A DNA stretch of 64,000 bases, taken from the NCBI RefSeq assembly GCF_000331025.1, contig NC_020055.1, forward strand, positions 3,009,370 to 3,073,369, given 5' to 3'. The translations under genes were made by a program, and so were the position numbers. Source of the DNA: Maridesulfovibrio hydrothermalis AM13 = DSM 14728. GTDB taxonomy: Bacteria > Desulfobacterota > Desulfovibrionia > Desulfovibrionales > Desulfovibrionaceae. Shown here in pieces: positions 1 through 7,472 of this stretch (its first letter is position 1; every line of letters begins with the position of its first letter). The notes under the pieces are model-generated. The model was given only the letters and a program-made list of their open reading frames with translations, was not told the origin of the DNA and did no database searches.

Positions 1-155
1 AGCGGGAAAACTTGAGTTTTATCCTGTAACCGCCTGAAAGCAGATGAAAAAATTATACGGTCAAAGTCACGCTGAAAATCGCTGCGATCATGATCAATGG
101 AATCAGTTTTATCTTTTCCAATTCGTTGCTTGCTTAGCAATTTTTCCCATTGCAT
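1..155 (-). CDS. dgt: dGTPase / dNTP triphosphohydrolase, N-terminal part (cut by window edge)
   Basis: The minus strand from the ATG at 155 reads 51 codons to the window edge without a stop. It starts MQWEKLLSKQRIG and contains the stretches HDRSDFQRDFDRI and FRRLQDKTQVF. These match the conserved N-terminus of bacterial Dgt-type HD-domain deoxynucleoside triphosphohydrolases, which hydrolyse dGTP (or other dNTPs) to the nucleoside and triphosphate in the cytoplasm. An AAGGA lies about 10 bases before the ATG. The HD metal-binding motif itself would lie beyond the edge and is not seen. The gene runs the same way as the oxidoreductase upstream, separated by about 250 bases and a hairpin, so it is probably transcribed separately. 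Confidence 0.85.
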   Translation of the reverse strand, partial: MQWEKLLSKQRIGKDKTDSIDHDRSDFQRDFDRIIFSSAFRRLQDKTQVFP

Positions 156-401
156 TTTATTATTTTCCTTATATTTATGAGTCATCAGCCAAGGAACCAT
201 GAACCATCCTCCAACGACAAACAGGAAAAACTTTTAAAAAAAGTGTTTCCTGTCCAAGCTCTCCCTTTCTGAAACTTATAATGGTCCGGAGCTGATTTTG
301 AAAGATTTAATTAGTCAGAAAATCCTGATGCATATCAAATACAGATTGATTACAAAAAACACCACTGAAATTATACACCAAGCTACGCACTTAAAGACTG
401 G
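156..401. other. Spacer between oxidoreductase gene and dgt, with one stem-loop
   Basis: No gene is visible here. At 221-253 an imperfect inverted repeat (ACAGGAAA...TTTCCTGT) with an A/T-rich loop could be a transcription terminator for the minus-strand oxidoreductase gene. However, the following tract TTTGTCG is not a clean T-run, so this is weak. The dgt promoter must lie in this spacer, but no convincing hexamers were picked out. Confidence 0.35.
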
Positions 402-1835
402 TTAACCCCGATATGAAAAGAGCAGCCTCAAAATTTTACGGACTTTGTCAGAAAATATTTTTTCTCCGATTAATTTCCCTGCAACTTTTTTATTCATCTC
501 AGAAAGAGTCGGGTAAGGATGAATTGCTCCGGCCAGTGTGGCCAGACCAACCTTTCCGTTCACCGCTGCAACCCATTCGCTGAGCAGTTCCCCGGCGTGA
601 ACTGCAACTATCTGGCAGCCAAGAGGTTTTCCTTTTTTATTAAGTAGAAGTTTAATACGCCCTCTGATTTCACCTTCCGCAAGCGCACGGTCACTGGTTG
701 AAAACTCCTCCACCACCGTGCTGTATTCAATGCCTTCGGCTGTCGCAGCCTTTTCATTCATGCCTACACCGGCAAGTTCCGGATCAGTGTAGGTACACCA
801 GGGAAGCCAAGTATAATCAGCCTTACGCGGAAAACGAAATACAGCATTAGAAACAACAATACCACCCTCATACCCTGCGGCGTGAGTGAAGCGGTATTTT
901 CCAATAACATCACCGGCAGCATAAATATCAGCAACGCTGGTCCTCATACGTGCATCAACTTCGATAGAACCACGGTTAAGAGTAACCCCGATATTATCAA
1001 GGCCGAGTCCTTCGATATTGGACTTGCGCCCCATAGCAACCAAAAGTCTGCTTCCGCACACAGTCTGGCGTTCACCGGAAACTTCGAGATCCACTTCGAC
1101 TCCACCTTCCGCATTTCGGACTTCTTCTATTTTTGAGCTGAGGATAAATTTTACACCGTTATCCTCCATGCCTTCCATGACAACACGGGCCATATCCGCA
1201 TCTTCTTTGCTTAAAATCTGGTTACTGCGTTGAATGACTGTCACTGCGCAACCAAGACGCTGAAAGGCTTGTGCCATTTCAACGGCAATAGGCCCGCCGC
1301 CTAAAACAATCATAGATGAGGGAAGACTCTCTAATGAAAAAACATCCATATTGGTCAAATATGAAACTTCATCCAAACCTTTAACAGGCGGAGCAAAAGG
1401 CGAGGAACCTGTAGCAATTACCCATGCACGGGCGGAAATTTTTTTTCCGTTAAGAATAATGGTGTGTTTATCTGAAAAAGAGCAGTCTCCAAATTGTACA
1501 TCAACTCCCAGAGAGTTAAACCGCTCTACAGAATCATGCACCTGAATGGCCGCGATTACTTCCGCAATACGCTTGGCTACCTGCGAATAATCCACAGGTG
1601 ACAGGTCAACAGCAGGGAGGCCGAAATCCTGCGCCCGCTGCATAAGATGCCTCACCCGCGCGGTTCTGATCAGAGTCTTGCTGGGCACACATCCGTAATG
1701 CAGGCAATCTCCGCCGAGACGGTCTTCCTTTTCTACCAGCAAAACTTTTACGCCAAGTTGTGATGCTCCGGAAGAAACCGTTAAACCAGCTGCGCCGCCG
1801 CCTATCACACCCAGATCATAATCATACTTAGACAT
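402..1835 (-). CDS. FAD-dependent pyridine nucleotide-disulfide oxidoreductase (MerA/lipoamide dehydrogenase-like)
   Basis: This is a 477-aa class I flavoprotein disulfide reductase. The N-terminal dinucleotide fold (GVIGGGAAG, about residues 9-17) binds FAD. The redox-active pair sits in GGDCLHYGCVPSKT (about residues 41-54, spacing CxxxxC). A second GGGPIAVE motif (about 178) fits NAD(P)H binding, AAGDVIG (about 310) is the second FAD contact, and the C-terminal HPYPTLSE carries the catalytic His-Glu pair in the position seen in mercuric and lipoamide reductases. It lacks the N-terminal HMA domain and the C-terminal Cys-Cys pair of true mercuric reductase, so the substrate is unknown. It starts 14 bases after the glk stop, with AGGG before the ATG, and is probably co-transcribed with glk. 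Confidence 0.85.
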   Translation of the reverse strand: MSKYDYDLGVIGGGAAGLTVSSGASQLGVKVLLVEKEDRLGGDCLHYGCVPSKTLIRTARVRHLMQRAQDFGLPAVDLSPVDYSQVAKRIAEVIAAIQVHDSVERFNSLGVDVQFGDCSFSDKHTIILNGKKISARAWVIATGSSPFAPPVKGLDEVSYLTNMDVFSLESLPSSMIVLGGGPIAVEMAQAFQRLGCAVTVIQRSNQILSKEDADMARVVMEGMEDNGVKFILSSKIEEVRNAEGGVEVDLEVSGERQTVCGSRLLVAMGRKSNIEGLGLDNIGVTLNRGSIEVDARMRTSVADIYAAGDVIGKYRFTHAAGYEGGIVVSNAVFRFPRKADYTWLPWCTYTDPELAGVGMNEKAATAEGIEYSTVVEEFSTSDRALAEGEIRGRIKLLLNKKGKPLGCQIVAVHAGELLSEWVAAVNGKVGLATLAGAIHPYPTLSEMNKKVAGKLIGEKIFSDKVRKILRLLFSYRG

Positions 1836-1849
1836 ATGTACCCTGCACG

Positions 1850-2800
1850 TTAGATATGAAGCAGACCTCTAAGGGCCGCCCCGTAAAGCCCGCTATCCTG
1901 ATTGTCATTTAAAAATACCGGAATTCTTTTAAGCAAATCTTTCATTGAACTTGAGCGTAGAAATTCCTCCATAAAAACAGGCTGATCAACAACAAAAGGA
2001 TTCTTGGCGATAATACCGCCGGAGATATAAAGTCCTCCGGTTGCACAAACGCTAAGAGCGTAATTTCTACAGCATCTTGCTGTAAACTTTGCATACCATT
2101 CCAGAGTCAGACCACCCTCTGCCATCTTTGCCGCAACTTCACGCGGCTTCAGATCCTCTCCGGTAAGGTAATGATGCAACACATTAAGCCCCTTTCCGGT
2201 CAGAATTTCATCGCCATAACAATAGGAAATACCTCTGCGTTCTTTCACGAAAGCACAAAAATCAAGCTCCTCGGCTGTTTCAAAAGGGAAAGTAATATGG
2301 CCAGCCTCCGACGGCACAGGAATAAAACCAATCGCAGGGGCCGGAACCAATGCGCAATGCCCAAGCCCGGTCCCGGCACCGATGACCCCGACCGTTCCCA
2401 CAGGAGAAATATCCACCTGATGAATAACTTTGCATCCCTGAACAGCTGAGGTCCGGCAGGCATACGCCTGCGCAACAAAATCATTGATAAGCACTGCATC
2501 TTTAAACCCGTAGACTGCGCTGCCATTTGAAAAATCCACATCCCAGTCAACATTGGTTACATTACAATAAACCCCGCGGATGACAGGTCCGGCCAGCGCA
2601 ATAACTGCAATATCAAAATCCTGCGGAGAATAAGGAAATTCGCTTTGCTCCAGCATCTGCAAAAGATGCCCGAAACTCCCGGCCTGCGTACTGGAAAGCC
2701 AGACCTTTTCTTTCATAACCGGCTGACCTTGCGATCCCGCCTCAAATGCAGCAAACCTGCTGTTAGTACCACCGATATCAACCGCAAGAATCAATCCCAT
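1850..2800 (-). CDS. glk: Glucokinase (ROK/Glk family)
   Basis: This 316-aa cytoplasmic enzyme is predicted to phosphorylate glucose to glucose-6-phosphate with ATP. The N-terminus MGLILAVDIGGTNSRFA is the DxGGTxxR phosphate loop. VGVIGAGTGLGH (about residues 135-146) is the second phosphate loop of Glk, SEAGH (about 164-168) carries glucose-contact residues, and ATGGLYISGGI (about 252) is the adenosine-contact loop. The length matches bacterial Glk (about 320 aa). Its AAGGAAGG Shine-Dalgarno lies just before the ATG at 2800. It is the first gene of a two-gene unit with the flavin oxidoreductase, which starts 14 bases after its stop. Confidence 0.9.
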   Translation of the reverse strand: MGLILAVDIGGTNSRFAAFEAGSQGQPVMKEKVWLSSTQAGSFGHLLQMLEQSEFPYSPQDFDIAVIALAGPVIRGVYCNVTNVDWDVDFSNGSAVYGFKDAVLINDFVAQAYACRTSAVQGCKVIHQVDISPVGTVGVIGAGTGLGHCALVPAPAIGFIPVPSEAGHITFPFETAEELDFCAFVKERRGISYCYGDEILTGKGLNVLHHYLTGEDLKPREVAAKMAEGGLTLEWYAKFTARCCRNYALSVCATGGLYISGGIIAKNPFVVDQPVFMEEFLRSSSMKDLLKRIPVFLNDNQDSGLYGAALRGLLHI

Positions 2801-2934
2801 TGAAACCTTCCTTTATTGCCTGAAATTACCACCGATATATGATGAAATACAACACTCTGAACAAGATTAGTATATTTATACAAACAAAGTAAATGCTAAA
2901 GCCATTTATTAAAGACTGTCAAAAAACGGTCACC

Positions 2935-2983
2935 AAAAAAAATCCGGAGTACAAACCTGATAATTCAGGATTTGTACTCCGGA
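2935..2983 (-). terminator. Intrinsic terminator of the motB-motA-like pair
   Basis: On the minus strand a 13-bp perfect stem (TCCGGAGTACAAA / TTTGTACTCCGGA, 2943-2955 with 2971-2983) is followed by a run of T (2935-2942). It lies about 50 bases past the motA-like stop and separates that pair from glk. Confidence 0.92.
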
Positions 2984-3031
2984 CAATGTCATCATTAATA
3001 CCGAAGATCTATCAATCATATTCAATGCATG

Positions 3032-3901
3032 CTAAGAAGCCTTAGCCTTGACCAGAGGAACTTCGTGCAGGATTTTATCCTTGGACCGCTTCTCCTCTTT
3101 GCGCATCTTGATATACTTACGGGTAATATTCCTCAGAGCTTCGGTCTTGCTTTCTCTGTCATCAGGACAAAGAAATGCTACCAGCTTTCTTTCCAGCTTA
3201 AAGGGATTCTGCTCATTTTTAATGGCTACAACACCGTCCATGATCATCTTTTGATTAATAAGTTCATTTCTGGTCCTGCACCGGACCGTTTCGGCAATAG
3301 GGCCAAATATCATGTTACTTAAAATCACACCGTAAAGAGTTGAAATAAATGCTACCGGAATATGCTTCAAAATTACCGCGGGGTTATCAATCCCCATAAG
3401 CAGTCCGATCAATCCGATAACAGAACCGGCTACTCCAAAGGCAGGAGCATAACGGGCCATAGATTGAAAAACTCTTTCAGACTCGTTGCGCCGCATATTG
3501 AAGAAAGACATTTCAGTTTTCAGGCAGTCTTTAATTTCGTCTTCCTCAAAGTTATCAACCAGAAGCATAAGTGCATTTCTGAGAAAAGATATTGTTGTTT
3601 TTTCACCTGCTTTTTCAAGTGAAAGCATACCATCCATCCTTGAACGGACACTAAGATCCAGCAAAGTATCAACAATTTCTTCATGAGTTGTAAGACGGGT
3701 AGAGTAAGTCGTGCGGACCACCTTAAAGGCTGCACTGAGCTGTTCTACAGGATAACTGAGCATTATGGCTACAGCCAGACCGGAGGCCACAATAGCCAGT
3801 GCCGCCGCGTTCCAGTAAAGGGCGATGCCGCCGCTGAACCAGAAACTGGCAATAAAAATTGACGATGCAACTAAAACACCTGCTAAATTTTTCTTATTCA
3901 T
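3032..3901 (-). CDS. MotA-like proton-channel stator protein
   Basis: This is a 289-aa inner-membrane protein of the MotA/TolQ/ExbB family. Hydrophobic segments lie at about residues 7-26 and 28-50, and the paired helices with the family signature lie at about 150-205 (PAFGVAGSVIGLIGLLMG, then IPVAFISTLYGVILSNMIFGP). The cytoplasmic loop between them is charged, as in MotA, where it contacts the rotor. The C-terminus is Lys/Arg/Glu-rich. It starts 11 bases after the MotB-like gene, so the two are co-transcribed. The order motB-motA is the reverse of the classic operon. By family it should form the ion-conducting stator with its partner; whether it powers a flagellum or another envelope process cannot be told here. 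Confidence 0.82.
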   Translation of the reverse strand: MNKKNLAGVLVASSIFIASFWFSGGIALYWNAAALAIVASGLAVAIMLSYPVEQLSAAFKVVRTTYSTRLTTHEEIVDTLLDLSVRSRMDGMLSLEKAGEKTTISFLRNALMLLVDNFEEDEIKDCLKTEMSFFNMRRNESERVFQSMARYAPAFGVAGSVIGLIGLLMGIDNPAVILKHIPVAFISTLYGVILSNMIFGPIAETVRCRTRNELINQKMIMDGVVAIKNEQNPFKLERKLVAFLCPDDRESKTEALRNITRKYIKMRKEEKRSKDKILHEVPLVKAKAS

Positions 3902-3912
3902 TACAGACCTCC

Positions 3913-4635
3913 TTAATTGGCATTGATGTCAGTATTGATGACAATAATTTCGACCCTGCGGTTGTTACCGGCAACCTTCCCCATATCGTCAGGCAGTTCC
4001 GGAGCAGTGCCGCCGCGGCCACTGACAATTATACGGACGGGGTCAATTGATTTTTCATTGATAAAATATCCGGCCACACGGGCTGCGCGACGGGCAGAAA
4101 GCTCAAAGGCTGTTTTCTGCCCTGCTACAGAGCTATCTGCTTTATCAGTATGGCCTATTATATGAATGGCGTGCTGGCTGGTTTTGAGCACCTCAGCCAC
4201 TTCGGCAAGATATTGACGGGTTTTGCTCGAAAAAAGGCTGCTGCCCGGATTGAAAAAAGCATCTCCCCGCATGACAATTTTAAGTTCACCACCCTCTTCC
4301 TTCATACTGACGGCTCCGTCTCCGCTACGGTAAAGCACATCTTGCGGAGCCATTACAATACTGGAGCTGCTGCCCATAGCTTCTCTATGAAACGAAAGTA
4401 TTTCAATAAGATCCTCTGCGGGATTATTTGAAACCTGCGTCCGGGCATTACCCTCGAAAATTATTTTTATATTTTCCTTGGACTGACTGTAGATAAACAG
4501 CACCACAAATAATACGAACATAACCATCATCAGATCCGCCCAGGGCACGGACCAGCCGTTCATACCAGAGCTGCCGGAATCATTGGAATCAAAATCCATA
4601 ATGTCGAGTTCACATTTCAAATCGTCAAATTTCAT
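3913..4635 (-). CDS. MotB-like OmpA-domain stator protein
   Basis: This is a 240-aa protein when started at the ATG at 4635, which has GGAG six bases upstream; a longer frame to 4710 lacks such a site. A single membrane helix at about residues 28-48 (VPWADLMMVMFVLFVVLF) carries the Asp that in MotB is the proton-binding residue. A linker is followed by an OmpA/MotB peptidoglycan-binding domain (about 115-235) with HIIGHTDKAD and NNRRVEII. It should anchor the stator to the wall in the periplasm. It lies directly upstream of the MotA-like gene. The Asp-bearing N-terminal helix argues for a stator rather than a plain OmpA protein. Confidence 0.83.
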   Translation of the reverse strand: MKFDDLKCELDIMDFDSNDSGSSGMNGWSVPWADLMMVMFVLFVVLFIYSQSKENIKIIFEGNARTQVSNNPAEDLIEILSFHREAMGSSSSIVMAPQDVLYRSGDGAVSMKEEGGELKIVMRGDAFFNPGSSLFSSKTRQYLAEVAEVLKTSQHAIHIIGHTDKADSSVAGQKTAFELSARRAARVAGYFINEKSIDPVRIIVSGRGGTAPELPDDMGKVAGNNRRVEIIVINTDINAN

Positions 4636-4882
4636 ACCAAGCTCCATAGTCAAATGAAAACGGGCATTGCCCGAGGATATCATCAAAACTTTAAGCAAGG
4701 GTAATGCCAAATGCCAAAAGAGTGGATATTCAGGTAATTAATGGAAGTTGATAAAGCAATAAAGATAGGAAAAAATGAAAAAGTCAAAAAAAAGACATAA
4801 GCGGTGAATTGACAAAGCCACAAAAAAACGCTCACCGAAAATCCGGAAAGCGCATTACAGTTAATTCTTAAACTCGAACAAA

Positions 4883-5839
4883 TTACAAATCAATACAAAG
4901 TCCATCCTGAGCCATAATAATCTTTTCCGGCTTCCGCTCTACAAGACCGGCAAACTCTATTGTATTATCCAGAAATTTCTGCAACTGAAAATCGTCAAGA
5001 ACAGGCTCCTGATGGAATAAACATAAAGTCTTAACCCCGGCCATACCGGAAAGTTCCACCGCGATGATATTATTAGAATGGCCCCAGTCTTCTTTAATGG
5101 AGTTAGCTTCTGCAAATGAATACTGAGCATCCATAATCAAAAGATCCGCGTCCCTGAAAAAATCGGCAAAACCTTTATCAGTTAAAGCCGTCGCGCTTTT
5201 ATGTTCACAATCGGTAGAATAGACAGCAATCTTGCCATCCTTTTCAAAGCGGTAACCATATGACCCGCCCGGATGATACTGTGCTTTAACCGTAACTTTT
5301 ACGCTGGCTACAGTAAGCTCCTGCCCGGTTTTAAGTTTGATAAAATCAATATCCGAACCGAGATGATCAAAGTGAACTGGAAATCCGGGATCACTCTGCT
5401 GGTTACGAAATGCTTTTTCAAGACCGGGGTGTCCCCCGTAAAAAGAAATACGGTTACCCGGAATATAAGCAGGAACAAAAAAGGGAAAACCCTGAAGGTG
5501 ATCCCAATGCAGGTGCGAGATAAAAATATGAAAATGAGCACCGGTTCGTCCTTGCCGCTCTTCCATAATTTTATTGCCAAGATCGCGCAGGCCGGTTCCG
5601 CAATCGCAGATGATATATTCATCTCCCTCAATATCAAGCTGAATGCAGGGTGTATTAGTTCCGTAGGATGCTCTCACAGGAAAAGGCAGTTCATTATCTA
5701 TAAAGGAGTCAAGATCTGTCGCGGAATCAACGCCTTTTGCCACTGCAATTTCTAAGGCGGCTTTGACTTTAGCTCTGGACCTTTCTGCATTAAATGTGGC
5801 AGGCAGCGAACCGCGCGCGCCCCAGATACAAACCTTCAT
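4883..5839 (-). CDS. Metallo-beta-lactamase-fold hydrolase
   Basis: This 318-aa cytoplasmic protein has the MBL metal-site motif SHLHWDHLQGFPFF (about residues 108-121, HxHxDH). Further candidate ligands are the His in QYHPGG (about 188) and Asp/His in YSTDCEH (about 207-213). An N-terminal WGARGSLPA and an early SYGTNTPC segment are common in the PhnP/cAMP-phosphodiesterase-like branch of the fold, which acts on phosphodiester or related substrates. The exact substrate cannot be assigned. AGGAG precedes the ATG. It is transcribed alone, divergently from maf. Confidence 0.8.
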   Translation of the reverse strand: MKVCIWGARGSLPATFNAERSRAKVKAALEIAVAKGVDSATDLDSFIDNELPFPVRASYGTNTPCIQLDIEGDEYIICDCGTGLRDLGNKIMEERQGRTGAHFHIFISHLHWDHLQGFPFFVPAYIPGNRISFYGGHPGLEKAFRNQQSDPGFPVHFDHLGSDIDFIKLKTGQELTVASVKVTVKAQYHPGGSYGYRFEKDGKIAVYSTDCEHKSATALTDKGFADFFRDADLLIMDAQYSFAEANSIKEDWGHSNNIIAVELSGMAGVKTLCLFHQEPVLDDFQLQKFLDNTIEFAGLVERKPEKIIMAQDGLCIDL

Positions 5840-5947
5840 TAATTACTCCTGTTCTTATATTTTCTGGATTATTACCTGTAGAACCGTCAAAGAGCAACAA
5901 TTCTATATAAATAATTAGCAAAAAAACATAATTCCCATATTTAAAAT

Positions 5948-5970
5948 ATTCTTTAAAGAATGCATATTCT
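5948..5970. promoter_or_regulatory. Overlapping palindromes in the MBL/maf divergent spacer
   Basis: ATTCTTTAAAGAAT (5948-5961) is a perfect 14-bp palindrome. Its right half is reused in AGAAT-GCAT-ATTCT (5957-5970). The element sits between two divergent genes, about 110 bases from both starts, a position typical of an operator or overlapping promoter. The regulator is unknown, and AT-rich palindromes can arise by chance. Confidence 0.35.
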
Positions 5971-6069
5971 ATACTTCAAAAATAAGCAGACAACTTTTAT
6001 TGACCTTTGAAGCAAATGGAGTCAGTTTTCCCACTCACTTTAAATCTGATAAAAAAGAGACAAGATAAA

Positions 6070-6753
6070 ATGAAAATATACAAAACACTGAAACCGCTCA
6101 TCCTCGGTTCTGGCTCCCCCCGCCGAAACGACCTGCTTAAATCCGCAGGACTTGAGTTTGAAATCCATCCCGCGACATGTGACGAACCGGCGGCGGTTCC
6201 CGGTTTGGATCCTGAAAGCTACGCAATTGAAATGGCCCTGCTCAAAGCAGAAAATGTTGCAGCAGCCTACCCTGACAGATTTATTATCGGATCAGATACA
6301 ATCGTCGTTCGAGACAATGATATTTTAGGTAAGCCGTCAAGCCATGAGGATGCATTTATAACACTAAAAAGTCTGTGCGGACGAAAGCATAAAGTAATCA
6401 GCGGCTGCGCATTCATTTCTCCTGACGGGATAAAAACAAGTTACACAGTATCAACGGACGTTGAATTTATAGATTTCAACGAAGGGGTGATAAGAGCATA
6501 CGCCGCCACAGGAGAACCGGACGACAAAGCCGGAGCTTACGCAATTCAAGGTCAAGGAGCATTTCTGGTAAAAAGCATAAACGGATCATATACAAATGTT
6601 GTAGGACTGCCCCTGTCGCGTGTAATTGAAACTCTGGTCGAGATGGGAGTAGCAGCTCCGCCGAAAGCCAGATCGCAAGGAGATAAGCTAAATGAAAGTA
6701 ATAGACCTCTCACATATCATGACAGAAGGCATGCCCGTCTATCCCGGCACTAA
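6070..6753 (+). CDS. maf: Maf-family nucleoside triphosphate pyrophosphatase
   Basis: Started at the ATG at 6070, this is a 227-aa cytoplasmic protein. It has the Maf signature LGSGSPRRNDLL (about residues 11-22, the S-x-SPRR phosphate-binding loop), DEPA (about 38-41), GSDTIV (about 76) and the Lys/Asp-containing KPSSHEDA segment. Maf proteins hydrolyse non-canonical or canonical dTTP/UTP-type nucleotides to monophosphates and were first known as septum-formation inhibitors. The usual length is about 190-200 aa. Here the reading frame continues about 20 residues further and runs 62 bases into the next gene. The cyclase-family gene starts inside it, so translation is likely coupled. Confidence 0.88.
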   Translation: MKIYKTLKPLILGSGSPRRNDLLKSAGLEFEIHPATCDEPAAVPGLDPESYAIEMALLKAENVAAAYPDRFIIGSDTIVVRDNDILGKPSSHEDAFITLKSLCGRKHKVISGCAFISPDGIKTSYTVSTDVEFIDFNEGVIRAYAATGEPDDKAGAYAIQGQGAFLVKSINGSYTNVVGLPLSRVIETLVEMGVAAPPKARSQGDKLNESNRPLTYHDRRHARLSRH

Positions 6754-7345
6754 GAAACCGGATATAAAAGCAATCAACACTCACGAAAAAAATGGCTTCT
6801 GTGAACATCAGTTGATAATTTCATCACATACCGGAACCCACATTGATGCACCGGCCCATATGATCAAAGGTGGTGCCACTCTTGATAAAATGGATGTGGG
6901 CATTTTTTGCGGAAGTGGTATTGTCATCGACTTAACAGATAAAGACGCTTCAGACCGTGATATCACCATCGATTCTCTGGCCGCATATGAAGAAAATATC
7001 TGCGCAAATGATTTCATACTTTTAAATACCGGATGGTATAAGCACTGGGGAACTCAAAAATACTTTAGCAACTACCCAGCCCTTACAACCGAAGCCGCAC
7101 GCTGGCTTGCTGATTTCGATCTGAAAGGAATCGGGGTGGATGTCATTTCCATTGATCCATCGGGAACGAAAGGTTTTCCTGCACATAAGATTCTTTTAGA
7201 AAAGAACATTCTTATCATTGAAAACTTAACAGATCTTCACCGGATAACCGCCAGTGAAATATTTTTCTCATGCCTCCCCATTAAATTCTTAGATGCCGAC
7301 GGCTCTCCGGTCAGGGCAGTTGCAATGTATCCATGTGATACATAA
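6692..7345 (+). CDS. Cyclase / arylformamidase-like metal hydrolase (KynB-related)
   Basis: This 217-aa protein belongs to the cyclase family (kynurenine formamidase KynB, polyketide cyclases). The metal-binding signature SSHTGTHIDAPAH (about residues 45-57, HxGTHxDxPxH) is intact. A conserved GVDVISID segment follows at about 148. The catalytic role is presumably Mn/Zn-dependent hydrolysis of an amide or ester. No tryptophan-degradation genes are nearby, so formamidase activity is not supported by context. It overlaps the maf 3' end by 62 bases and starts after an AAGGAG. Confidence 0.82.
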   Translation: MKVIDLSHIMTEGMPVYPGTKKPDIKAINTHEKNGFCEHQLIISSHTGTHIDAPAHMIKGGATLDKMDVGIFCGSGIVIDLTDKDASDRDITIDSLAAYEENICANDFILLNTGWYKHWGTQKYFSNYPALTTEAARWLADFDLKGIGVDVISIDPSGTKGFPAHKILLEKNILIIENLTDLHRITASEIFFSCLPIKFLDADGSPVRAVAMYPCDT

Positions 7346-7472
7346 AATCAAATAACATACACTATACCGTTTTTATCGAAATCAATTGCGGTTTAGATGT
7401 CCGAATGTTAATTTCATAAGGCATAACGAATTTTGGATTAACGACACTTTTTATTAGGAACCAAATATAATT

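Noticed and set aside
402-1835. True mercuric reductase
   Set aside because: It lacks the HMA domain and the C-terminal vicinal Cys pair; no mer genes nearby.
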